The notes under the pieces: model-generated | The model's input: the letters and a program-made list of their open reading frames with translations, nothing else | Told to the model about the DNA's origin: nothing | The model's database searches: none | Translations under genes and position numbers: made by a program | NCBI GenBank assembly: GCA_020639115.1 | Contig: JACKHG010000085.1 | Span: 1 to 5,626, forward strand | Length of the DNA stretch: 5,626 nucleotides | Reading direction: 5' to 3' | DNA from: Phycisphaerales bacterium | GTDB taxonomy: Bacteria; Planctomycetota; Phycisphaerae; UBA1845 | Part shown: positions 1-5,142 of the stretch, in pieces | Layout of the letters: the number at the start of each line of letters is the position of its first letter | Numbering within the stretch: position 1 is the first letter of the stretch

Positions 1-759
1 GACGTCCTGGAGAGGAATCAACGCCTCACCCGCGGCGGCATCAACCGCCAGACCACGATCGTCCTGGCAGCGCTGCGCTGGGCCAAGGCGAGGAACCACA
101 TGCCCGCCGCGGCCTACGCGTCCTGCGCCAGCATGGAACGGCTCAAGCGCGGCGAGACTGGCAACCGCCCCGAACGGGGCCGCGCCCGTCGAGCCGTGAG
201 CTTGCAGGATGTCGAGCGCGTGGCCGCGTGCGCACACCCCCACGTCGCTGCGATGTTGCGCGTGCAGGCGCTGACCGGGATGCGCCCCGGCGAGGTTCGC
301 ACGATGCGCTGGCAGGACATCGACAAGGCTGCGGTCGTCGTCGATGGCGTCGCCATGTGGACCTACCGCGTCGCCGGGGCCAAGACCGAGCACCACGGAC
401 ACTCGACCACCTATCCGCTGCCCCCAGCGGTGCAGAAGATCCTCGAGGCGATGCCGCCGGTCCTGCCGTCTGCCCACATCTTCCGCGCCGACCGCGAGGA
501 CTTCCGCGGCGGCAGGAGGCCGCGCCCACACTGGGAGCGCGACAGCTACCGCAGCGAGGTCGCTGCCGCCTGCCGCAAGGCGAATGTGCCCTACTTCTCG
601 CCGCACGAGGTCCGACACGGCGCGATCACGCGCGCGGCCGAACTGCATGGCGTGTTGGCGGCGCAGCGGCTGGCGAACCACAGCAATCCGCAGACGACCG
701 CGCGCTACCTGCACGCGGACGATCAGGCCGCCTACAAGGTGGCAGCGGCCATCGGCTAG
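1..759 (+). CDS. Tyrosine recombinase (phage-type integrase), 5' end cut by the window
   Basis: The reading frame is open from base 1, so the start codon lies outside the window and 252 residues are visible. Residues 1-45 or so resemble the end of the SAM-like core-binding domain (motif RGGINRQT, then LRWAKARNH). The catalytic domain follows. The first Arg is in TGMRPGE (codon 283-285), the Lys candidate is in GAKTEHHG, and the HxxR box is HEVR. The later His is in LANHSNPQTT, and the nucleophile Tyr is nine residues beyond it, in ARYLHAD (codon 706-708). The set is complete and correctly spaced, so the enzyme is probably active in site-specific DNA strand exchange for integration or excision. 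It points toward the cargo genes and converges on the minus-strand operon that encodes an excisionase-like protein. The internal ATG at 100 is not the real start, because conserved core-domain sequence lies upstream of it. The family call is firm; the exact subfamily and att site are unknown. Confidence 0.93.
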   Translation, partial: DVLERNQRLTRGGINRQTTIVLAALRWAKARNHMPAAAYASCASMERLKRGETGNRPERGRARRAVSLQDVERVAACAHPHVAAMLRVQALTGMRPGEVRTMRWQDIDKAAVVVDGVAMWTYRVAGAKTEHHGHSTTYPLPPAVQKILEAMPPVLPSAHIFRADREDFRGGRRPRPHWERDSYRSEVAAACRKANVPYFSPHEVRHGAITRAAELHGVLAAQRLANHSNPQTTARYLHADDQAAYKVAAAIG

Positions 760-770
760 AACACACCCAA

Positions 771-829
771 GGGGGCAACGGTGCAGCTAGCTACTGCACC
801 GGGCCGCGCTCGCCTGCGCGGCTGCCCCC
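771..829. other. Predicted three-way-junction structure between the integrase gene and the cargo
   Basis: Three 7-bp perfect stems fit together. The outer stem GGGGGCA (771-777) pairs with TGCCCCC (823-829). Hairpin A is GGTGCAG (780-786), loop CTAGCTA, CTGCACC (794-800). Hairpin B is GCCGCGC (803-809), a 6-nt loop, GCGCGGC (816-822). Only two short 2-nt linkers are unpaired at the junction. There is no T-tract, so it is not a classical intrinsic terminator. It could be a structured RNA or leader element in front of the gene at 860, a terminator-like barrier for the integrase transcript, or recombinase-binding DNA. Hairpin A has 7-bp inverted arms around a 7-bp spacer, the geometry of a lambda-type core site. 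The pairing is seen directly; the role is open. Confidence 0.6.
787..797 (+). repeat. 11-bp direct repeat, left copy (ctagctactgc)
   Basis: The same 11 bases occur at 3366-3376. This copy covers the loop and the start of the right arm of hairpin A, 28 bases after the integrase stop. The two copies bracket the three cargo genes. An 11-bp match can arise by chance in a window this size, so only the placement makes it notable. Confidence 0.4.
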
Positions 830-859
830 GACTTCTCACAGGCGACGCGAGGCGAAGCG

Positions 860-1525
860 ATGGTGACTGCGAAGGCGATCGGCGCGTTCAGGAAGGCCGA
901 CAGAGACTGGCGATCCCAGCTGATGGCTCTGCTGGCGTCGATGCGTGCTGTTGATAAGCGTGCCGCCGATGACTCGGTTCGGGACAAGGCCCGCGGCAAC
1001 TGGCAGGCAGCCACCGCGAACCTCATCGAGGCCATCGGGGAGGTTGCAGACCTTGCGCGAAAGGCTGGTCATCCTGACTGGAGCCGGGAGCTGCGAGGGG
1101 GCGCTGTCATGCTCCAACGGTTCGCACACAAGCACGCGAGCGCAGAGAGCTTCTTCGCCCCCGCCGACGCGGAGCCCGTATCGCACGCACTCACTTCGTT
1201 GAAGCTGATCGTCGTCGAGCTTGCCGCGCTCCCCGATGACGCACAGCTGACCGAGAAGCAGGTAGAGGCTGGGGGCACCGCCTTCGCTCGCGACGTGCTG
1301 AAGGAGCTGTCTTCCGGCGATCCGCGCAACCTCGATACCCTCGTGCGGCTGGCGGGGCGCCACTACAAGAACGACGACCCTCGCAACGCAGTGACCAAGC
1401 AGATGGGGAAGCTGGTCGAGGCCAAGCTCGTCGAGCCTGCTGGGGGTGGCAAGTCGAAGCGGGGCGCCTGGCGCATCACCGACGCGGGTCTCGCCCTGCA
1501 TGGACGGCATGCAGAGGGGAAGTAG
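860..1525 (+). CDS. Unrecognised protein with a C-terminal winged-helix-like domain (221 aa)
   Basis: The ATG at 860 is preceded by a GAGG (849-852) with a 7-nt spacer. Residues 1-135 look almost wholly helical, with alternating charged and aliphatic residues (for example DWRSQLMALLASMRAV and NLIEAIGEVADLARKAG), and match no family I recognise. Residues 139-215 read as a winged helix-turn-helix: helix FARDVLKELSSG, helix NLDTLVRLAG, a probable recognition helix NAVTKQMGKLVEAKLV, then a Gly/Lys-rich wing GGGKSKRGAWRIT. The domain suggests DNA binding or protein-protein contact; regulators and subunits of defence complexes both use it. It is the first gene of the cargo block and lies 113 bases upstream of the nuclease-like gene on the same strand, so it could regulate that gene through the dyad elements in between. 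That link is inference. There are no signal peptide, membrane segments or catalytic motifs. Confidence 0.8.
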   Translation: MVTAKAIGAFRKADRDWRSQLMALLASMRAVDKRAADDSVRDKARGNWQAATANLIEAIGEVADLARKAGHPDWSRELRGGAVMLQRFAHKHASAESFFAPADAEPVSHALTSLKLIVVELAALPDDAQLTEKQVEAGGTAFARDVLKELSSGDPRNLDTLVRLAGRHYKNDDPRNAVTKQMGKLVEAKLVEPAGGGKSKRGAWRITDAGLALHGRHAEGK

Positions 1526-1567
1526 CGGAGCAGCGCGGAGACCGCGAACACGTCGTGGCTTGCGCGA

Positions 1568-1592
1568 ATCGCGCGCGCGATCGGCATGCCGA
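1568..1592. promoter_or_regulatory. Two abutting perfect palindromes upstream of the nuclease-like gene
   Basis: ATCGCGCGCGCGAT (1568-1581) is a perfect 14-bp palindrome. It shares its last base with TCGGCATGCCGA (1581-1592), a perfect 12-bp palindrome. The 19-bp dyad element begins two bases later. The stack suggests a regulator-binding control region in the 113-bp gap. It could also act as a GC-rich hairpin at the end of the upstream transcript, but no T-run follows. Confidence 0.45.
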
Positions 1593-1593
1593 C

Positions 1594-1612
1594 TGTCAGG
1601 CATTTCCTGTCA
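1594..1612 (+). promoter_or_regulatory. 19-bp dyad element, copy 1 (putative operator)
   Basis: TGTCAGGCATTTCCTGTCA has inverted half-sites TGTCAGG and CCTGTCA, with 6 of 7 positions symmetrical around a 5-bp centre. This is typical of a site for a dimeric HTH regulator. It differs at one central base (A for G) from the copy at 2592-2610. It ends 26 bases before the ATG at 1639. A weak extended -10-like sequence (TGCTAGCCT, 1624-1632) lies downstream, so a protein bound here would overlap the expected -35 region. Repression of the nuclease-like gene is an inference. Confidence 0.6.
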
Positions 1613-1638
1613 TGACGGCTGGATGCTAGCCTTGGGCC

Positions 1639-2469
1639 ATGGCACGCGAAGAAGAGAAGCAAGAGGTGACGGACAAGCAACGCGCGAGCCTGTCCGGCCT
1701 CCCGCTCCAACGCTACCTCGCAAACGTCGTTCGAGAGTCCGATGGTGGCGGCATTCGAGGTTGGTCCGTCGAGGCGGAGGAAGTTCCGGCAGGTGGAGGG
1801 TTCATCGACATGATCCTCCAATGGAAACCCGGCCAGGAACTCCTTGCCCGCATGGCCGTTGAAGTGAAGCGGTACTACAAGAAGGACGAGTCTCGCCCAA
1901 TGCGGCTCCTGTTTCTGGAGCCATCCACGCCGCTGCGTGCGTCTAACACTTGGCCCATCTTCCCGTATCGGGATCGCAAGCAAACGAGCGGCCTCTCGGA
2001 TCCGCCACACCTGCTCTGCTCAGGCCCGTGCTTCTGCAGGCTAGAGCCGAGGCGAGTCCAGCACTGCCTCTTCGAGGAGCGCAGGGGCAACCAGGAGAGT
2101 CTTGACGCGATCATCCAACAACTTCTCGGGCAAATGGAGGCGCTGTCCCTTCAGGCAGTCGGCTCTTCCCCGTACGTCTTCGTGCCCGTCATCGTGACCA
2201 ATGCCGAGCTGCGCGTTCTGCAACTCGGCGAGACCGATCTCGTGACAGGAGAACTCACGGCTGGTCCAGATGTCGGCGACGTGGTCGAATGGGTTGCCTA
2301 CGAGAAGACTCTGTCTCAGTACGGCGCCTTGCCCGTCGAGATGCAGGGGAAACCCGACTTCGCAGCATGGGCAGAGGACCGCTTGCGCACGGTGTACATC
2401 GTGCGAGCGCAGCACTTCGCCAAGTTCCTGAGCCAGCTTGAATTGAGCGGCTTCCCTTGGAAACCCTAG
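1639..2469 (+). CDS. Putative PD-(D/E)XK-type nuclease of unknown family (276 aa)
   Basis: The N-terminal half carries a restriction-endonuclease-like signature: a Gly-rich turn, FIDMIL (Asp57), 18 residues, then AVEVKRYYKK (Glu75-x-Lys77). In the PD-(D/E)XK superfamily, these residues coordinate the metal for phosphodiester cleavage. Glu45, Glu47 or Glu48 could be the helix-1 acidic residue. Residues 127-143 are rich in Cys and His (C127, C131, C133, H142, C143) and might bind metal. The C-terminal half (about 178-262) alternates predicted strands and a helix (YVFVPVIVTNAELRVLQLG, then TVYIVRAQHFAKFL). I recognise this half only as a type seen in uncharacterised proteins. The ATG at 1639 lacks a good Shine-Dalgarno; a GTG at 1666 preceded by a purine-rich run is an alternative start. 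The gene sits between two copies of the 19-bp dyad. Nuclease fold is a reasonable inference; target and activity are unknown. Confidence 0.8.
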   Translation: MAREEEKQEVTDKQRASLSGLPLQRYLANVVRESDGGGIRGWSVEAEEVPAGGGFIDMILQWKPGQELLARMAVEVKRYYKKDESRPMRLLFLEPSTPLRASNTWPIFPYRDRKQTSGLSDPPHLLCSGPCFCRLEPRRVQHCLFEERRGNQESLDAIIQQLLGQMEALSLQAVGSSPYVFVPVIVTNAELRVLQLGETDLVTGELTAGPDVGDVVEWVAYEKTLSQYGALPVEMQGKPDFAAWAEDRLRTVYIVRAQHFAKFLSQLELSGFPWKP

Positions 2470-2497
2470 GGAACGATCAATGCGACGGCCATGCTCA

Positions 2498-2514
2498 CAT
2501 GCTCAGCCAGCATG
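2498..2514 (+). terminator. Small hairpin after the nuclease-like gene
   Basis: CATGCT (2498-2503) pairs with AGCATG (2509-2514) around a 5-nt loop, 28 bases after the stop codon. No T-tract follows, so this is a weak terminator candidate. The rest of the 174-bp convergent gap (2470-2643) shows no gene; its other clear element is the dyad at 2592. Confidence 0.25.
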
Positions 2515-2591
2515 CGACAGCAACCGTTCGGTACTCAGAGATCGTGCCGATAGCACCGCTTGCGTAGGCAGCCCGTGAAGACAAGCTCAGT

Positions 2592-2610
2592 TGTCAGGCG
2601 TTTCCTGTCA
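2592..2610 (+). promoter_or_regulatory. 19-bp dyad element, copy 2 (putative operator)
   Basis: TGTCAGGCGTTTCCTGTCA matches copy 1 at 18 of 19 bases, including both half-sites and the centre except one A/G transition. It lies between the 3' ends of two convergent genes, not in front of any gene. If it works as an operator in the same orientation as copy 1, it would control a transcript running antisense into the membrane-protein gene. Otherwise it may be a leftover of a promoter or a boundary repeat around the nuclease-like gene. The identity is seen directly; the role is unknown. Confidence 0.55.
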
Positions 2611-2643
2611 GCGCAACTCCTATGCACCACTGCGACTGAGGGG

Positions 2644-3327
2644 CTAGCGGGCGAAGGACAACGACTGAATCTGCCCCAGCGGCACGAACATGAGCATCTG
2701 ACGGGTTGCCAACTTCGCCTCCTTCGGCAACACCACAACCCCATAGGCACCTGACGAGGCGACGTAGAGCTTCTTCATCGCCAGAGGCTCCTTCTGGTCT
2801 TTCAACTGAATGGCGATGATCGTCGTGCTTGATCTGGCGTCGTGTTGCCCGGTGAAACGCGCATGGAAACAGAGCACCAGGTAGGCCAGCGCGATGCTCA
2901 CGGCCCGACTCTCGGTCGAGCGATGGCCCAGCGCCCAGGCAACTAGCCACCCCATGGAGACACCAACGAGAACTGAGCAAGCGGTCTGAAGGAGACCGTT
3001 GAATGCAGCTGTCCCGAGAGTGACGAAGAACACGACGGATCGGAGCCAGTAGTAGGCAACCTCTCCCCGTGCCGGAGCAAGGCCATCGCCTTCCTTACTC
3101 CACACGGGCTTCTGCCTGATGGCCAGCGTTAGGACAAAGTGGTAGATGGCGACGATCGACTGCATGCTTGGGCAGATCAAGTCCGTGAACTCAACGCGAA
3201 CATCGTCAACGCTGGCTCCCGCATCCCCAAAAAGGCCGGAGTAGTAGGCCTTCCCCAAGAAGAAGAGCAGCACGGTCCCAACGGTGGTCACCGAGAAGCC
3301 CAGACCCGCAATGTCCTTTAGACTCAC
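2644..3327 (-). CDS. Multi-pass inner-membrane protein of unknown function (227 aa)
   Basis: Four to five hydrophobic segments are visible: about residues 8-27 (FSVTTVGTVLLFFLG), 53-70 (SIVAIYHFVLTLAI), 92-110 (YWLRSVVFFVTLGTAAF), 112-134 (LLQTACSVLVGVSMGWLVAW) and 142-158 (AVSIALAYLVLCFHARF). A soluble tail of about 60 residues (168-227) follows. It alternates strands (TTIIAIQL, KKLYVASS, YGVVVLP, LMFVPLGQIQSL) and looks like a small beta domain. I recognise no catalytic or transport motif. The start is GTG at 3327. An in-frame stop lies further upstream, there is no Shine-Dalgarno, and a -10-like box ends 7 bases before it, so a leaderless mRNA is plausible. It converges on the nuclease-like gene and closes the cargo block. 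A membrane effector or sensor in a defence or stress module is possible but unproven. Confidence 0.8.
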   Translation of the reverse strand: MSLKDIAGLGFSVTTVGTVLLFFLGKAYYSGLFGDAGASVDDVRVEFTDLICPSMQSIVAIYHFVLTLAIRQKPVWSKEGDGLAPARGEVAYYWLRSVVFFVTLGTAAFNGLLQTACSVLVGVSMGWLVAWALGHRSTESRAVSIALAYLVLCFHARFTGQHDARSSTTIIAIQLKDQKEPLAMKKLYVASSGAYGVVVLPKEAKLATRQMLMFVPLGQIQSLSFAR

Positions 3328-3334
3328 GGGGTCA

Positions 3335-3364
3335 CTTATAGCATCGAGCCCTGTCGGATGTCCC
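3335..3364 (-). promoter_or_regulatory. Candidate sigma-70-type promoter for the membrane-protein gene
   Basis: On the minus strand, GGGACA (3364-3359; TTGACA consensus, 4 of 6) is followed after 18 bases by TATAAG (3340-3335; 5 of 6 against TATAAT). The expected transcription start falls on or next to the GTG at 3327, implying a leaderless or nearly leaderless message. This fits the missing Shine-Dalgarno. The promoter lies in the 42-bp gap beyond the 3' end of the DUF5681-like gene. Confidence 0.45.
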
Positions 3365-3365
3365 C

Positions 3366-3376
3366 CTAGCTACTGC
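3366..3376 (+). repeat. 11-bp direct repeat, right copy (ctagctactgc)
   Basis: Identical to 787-797 and in the same orientation. It covers the stop codon and last codons of the DUF5681-like gene, which reads on the other strand. With the left copy it encloses the three cargo genes, as a short recombination or insertion scar would. The length alone is not significant. Confidence 0.4.
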
Positions 3377-3819
3377 GGCGACCGCCCGTCCGGCAGCTCG
3401 CCCTCGGGACCGCCAGGCGCACCAGGCGCCGCCGACCCGCCCCCCAGCAGATCGGCCAGCTTCAACGCCCAGTCTGCCAGCTGCACGTCGTTCGGGATCG
3501 GCGGACCGACGGCCGCGGTGACGTCGACATCGATCGCGATGCCGTTGGCGATGTCGAGCGCGACCCGCTCGGGTGAGCACAGGCGGTCGAGCACTAGGCG
3601 CGCCGCGGTCACGTCGCCCGCCTTCGCTTGCTCGATCAGCTTCAGCACGACAGCGAACACCTCGGCTTCGATGTCGAAGCCGGTCTCCGCCGCCTTGCGC
3701 TCGGCGACTTGGTAGACGCTGATCCGGCGCCGCGGCCTGCCGGGCCCGCCAGGATGCCCCGGGACGAACCGACCTCGGGCGTCGCGCCCATTTCCCTGGA
3801 TCTCAATTGGCGCGGTCAC
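3370..3819 (-). CDS. DUF5681-like small basic protein, phage/island-associated (149 aa)
   Basis: The start is GTG at 3819, chosen because a perfect AGGAGG (3829-3824) stands 4 bases before it; the longer open frame upstream reads out of frame through three other genes. Residues 9-32 (GNGRDARGRFVPGHPGGPGR, then RR) match the Gly/Pro/Arg-rich N-terminal signature of DUF5681 proteins, which are often found next to phage genes and sometimes described as small-terminase-like. Residues 45-80 form a probable helix pair (EAEVFAVVLKLIEQAKAGDV, AARLVLDRLCSPERV). The C-terminus is Pro/Gly-rich and looks disordered. DNA binding is plausible but unproven. It is the last gene of the minus-strand operon, and no large terminase follows it here. 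Confidence 0.75.
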   Translation of the reverse strand: MTAPIEIQGNGRDARGRFVPGHPGGPGRPRRRISVYQVAERKAAETGFDIEAEVFAVVLKLIEQAKAGDVTAARLVLDRLCSPERVALDIANGIAIDVDVTAAVGPPIPNDVQLADWALKLADLLGGGSAAPGAPGGPEGELPDGRSPQ

Positions 3820-3823
3820 AGCG

Positions 3824-3829
3824 CCTCCT
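3824..3829 (-). promoter_or_regulatory. Strong Shine-Dalgarno overlapping the preceding stop codon
   Basis: AGGAGG reads 3829 to 3824. Its first two bases are the last two of the TAG stop (3830-3828) of the zinc-ribbon gene. It decides the GTG at 3819 as the start of the DUF5681-like gene and suggests coupled translation of the pair. Confidence 0.75.
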
Positions 3830-4070
3830 AGCGCCTCTGCCGGGGGGCACCCTCGATCGCCCGCAGCCACCCGGCGAGGGTGCGGAGCCCGTCGCGCTCG
3901 TAATCGTCGCCGTCCGCAGTCGACAGGGCCGCGGCGCGGCTCTCGAGCACGTGCGGGCTGAACTCCAGATCGACGGACAGACACGTGTCGCACAGCCAGA
4001 GTCCCTGCACGTAGTAGTCGGCTCCGCATTCGAGGCCGCAGACCGCGCAGTCTTCGCTGCCACCGTTCAC
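3828..4070 (-). CDS. Small CxxC zinc-ribbon-like protein (80 aa)
   Basis: Two CxxC pairs, CAVC (8-11) and CDTC (27-30), flank a short loop with aromatic residues (YYVQGLWL). This is a treble-clef or zinc-ribbon pattern expected to bind one zinc ion; Cys15 is an additional thiol. The rest is acidic and helical (DYERDGLRTLAGWLRAIE). The start is GTG at 4070, with GAGG seven bases upstream. The GTGA overlaps the stop of the double-HTH gene by 4 bases, a coupling arrangement. Such small zinc proteins are common in phages and islands, often as DNA- or protein-binding adaptors. The exact function is unknown. Confidence 0.72.
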   Translation of the reverse strand: MNGGSEDCAVCGLECGADYYVQGLWLCDTCLSVDLEFSPHVLESRAAALSTADGDDYERDGLRTLAGWLRAIEGAPRQRR

Positions 4071-4501
4071 GCGACCGCCTCGGCCTCGCAGCGCTCCAGT
4101 TCGGCACGCGGAGCCCGGCGCCGCTGCAACAGCCAGCGCAGCAGCTCGGCGCGCGGGATGCTCCAGTTCCGGGCGTCGATGCGGCAGCCGGGGATCTCGC
4201 CACGGTTCGCCAGCCGCTTGATCGTCCGCTGGCAGACACCGAGCGCCGCGGCGATCTCAGACATGCGAACGCGCTCGCGCCCGGGCCACGCGTTCTGCAT
4301 GACATGGGACACGCTCCAGTCTGGAGACGGAACCAGATCACCGTCGAGAATCAGCATGCGGCTGCCGATGCGGACGTGAGCGATGACGCCGTCGAGAGCC
4401 AAGCGGCGGATCCACGACTTGCAGCAGCCCAGTAGCACCGCGGCCTCGGCAACGCTCCAGGCGATCCGATGCGGCGCCTTGGTCACAGCAGCCGCGGTCA
4501 C
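4067..4501 (-). CDS. Tandem excisionase/MerR-like double helix-turn-helix protein (144 aa)
   Basis: Two HTH_17-type (excisionase family) units are visible. Unit 1 (about 14-58) has WSVAEAAVLLGCCKSWIRRL, then a wing ending in IGSRMLILDGDLV. Unit 2 (about 78-126) has VRMSEIAAALGVCQRTIKRL, then GEIPGCRIDARNWSIPRAEL. Both show the Ser-x-x-E-A-A-x-L-G helix, the recognition helix and the typical R/D-W-x-I-x-x-x-x-L wing. Excisionases of this kind bend DNA at att sites and direct integrases toward excision; they may also act as repressors. Single-domain forms are about 60-80 aa, so this looks like a duplicated or fused one. GTG start at 4501, AGGAG at 4514-4510; the start overlaps the upstream stop by 4 bases. 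It is the natural partner of the integrase at 1-759. The HTH call is firm, the excision role inferred. Confidence 0.85.
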   Translation of the reverse strand: MTAAAVTKAPHRIAWSVAEAAVLLGCCKSWIRRLALDGVIAHVRIGSRMLILDGDLVPSPDWSVSHVMQNAWPGRERVRMSEIAAALGVCQRTIKRLANRGEIPGCRIDARNWSIPRAELLRWLLQRRRAPRAELERCEAEAVA

Positions 4502-5142
4502 GCGATCAGCTCCTGGCTCGTGTCCGTGGTCTCGCTCGCCGGGACGGGGCGCGCATCCGCGGGCGGGAGGCGCAGCCCCACCTCGGCGAGCGAGGGCGGC
4601 AACGCCGTGCCGACCGGGCGCAGCCGCGGCCTCACCTCGTCGAGGTACTGGCAGTAGAGGTAACGGCCCAGCGGCACATCACCTTGGCTCGGGTGAAAGC
4701 GCCCGCCACCCCAACCGTTCTTCTGGCGCGCCTGATCCTCGGCCTCGGTCGGGATGCGCAGAACGGTCGCGATGCGGCGCCCCAGGTCACTCACGGCGTT
4801 CTGTTCGGCGGGCAGCTGGGCGCAGCGGACAACCCTGCGAGCGGCGTGCTCGGCGATGCACAGCACCTGCTTTCGCGTCAGCTTGAGGATCGCTCCAGCC
4901 TTCGGGAAGCGAGCGGTATTGCCGCGCTTGCTCGGGTCGCGGCGCACAAGCTCCGTCTTGCGCGAGAACGCCACGCCTCCGCAGGTCGTATTGGGGATCG
5001 GCGAGTCCGCGGTGACTCCCACCCAGAACCAGAACTGATCGTCGACGGTGGGGACCATCGGCTGCGTGTTGAACATCGACGCGGGCAACAGGTCGTCGAT
5101 GGGCGCGGTATCGGTAGCAGCGGCAGCAGTCTTCTTGGTCAT
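4498..5142 (-). CDS. Unrecognised island/phage protein (214 aa)
   Basis: The ATG at 5142 has GAGAGG (5155-5150) seven bases upstream and overlaps the preceding stop by 4 bases. The N-terminal 30 residues are Ala/Thr-rich and probably flexible. Residues 34-60 are aromatic and strand-like (DDQFWFWVGVTADS), followed by a basic stretch RKTELVRRDPSKRGNT. Residues 86-108 form a helix with two Cys (KLTRKQVLCIAEHAARRVVR). Near residues 143-170 comes a Gly/Trp-rich turn then YLYCQYLDEV. The tail is Pro-rich. I recognise no family. Position in the operon with the excisionase-like gene suggests an element-maintenance or nucleic-acid role, but nothing in the sequence proves it. Confidence 0.7.
   Translation of the reverse strand: MTKKTAAAATDTAPIDDLLPASMFNTQPMVPTVDDQFWFWVGVTADSPIPNTTCGGVAFSRKTELVRRDPSKRGNTARFPKAGAILKLTRKQVLCIAEHAARRVVRCAQLPAEQNAVSDLGRRIATVLRIPTEAEDQARQKNGWGGGRFHPSQGDVPLGRYLYCQYLDEVRPRLRPVGTALPPSLAEVGLRLPPADARPVPASETTDTSQELIA

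Noticed and set aside
771..829. tRNA or tRNA-like gene
   Set aside because: The 7-bp outer stem and a 7-nt loop recall a tRNA, but there is no D-arm, no T-loop consensus, the arm lengths are wrong and no CCA end is present.
228..866. Long plus-strand and minus-strand frames over the integrase gene
   Set aside because: They are Arg/Pro/Ala-rich shadow frames without domain character, while the catalytic residues of the recombinase lie in the frame open from base 1.
836..1603. 255-aa minus-strand frame opposite the winged-helix gene
   Set aside because: No recognisable domain and no ribosome site seen; the plus-strand frame has a Shine-Dalgarno and a folded-domain pattern.
2243..2249. Extra TGACAGG half-site inside the nuclease-like gene
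   Set aside because: No matching second half-site at the right spacing; a 7-mer inside coding sequence is expected by chance.
2452..2471. Hairpin around the stop codon of the nuclease-like gene (tccct/aggga, with the palindrome ccctaggg)
   Set aside because: The stem is only 5 bp with a 10-nt loop and no T-run, too weak to call a terminator.
1594..2610. CRISPR array or insertion-sequence ends
   Set aside because: Only two copies about 1 kb apart with a gene between them, no regular spacers, no transposase and no terminal inverted repeats.
2560..2754. 64-aa plus-strand frame after dyad copy 2
   Set aside because: It starts before the dyad, mostly overlaps the membrane-protein gene on the other strand and has a low-complexity composition, so it is unlikely to be a gene.
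3820..4341. N-terminal extension of the 3370 frame to 4341
   Set aside because: It overlaps the double-HTH and zinc-ribbon genes, is Arg/Ser/Ala-rich as shadow frames in GC-rich DNA are, and the strong AGGAGG places the start at 3819.
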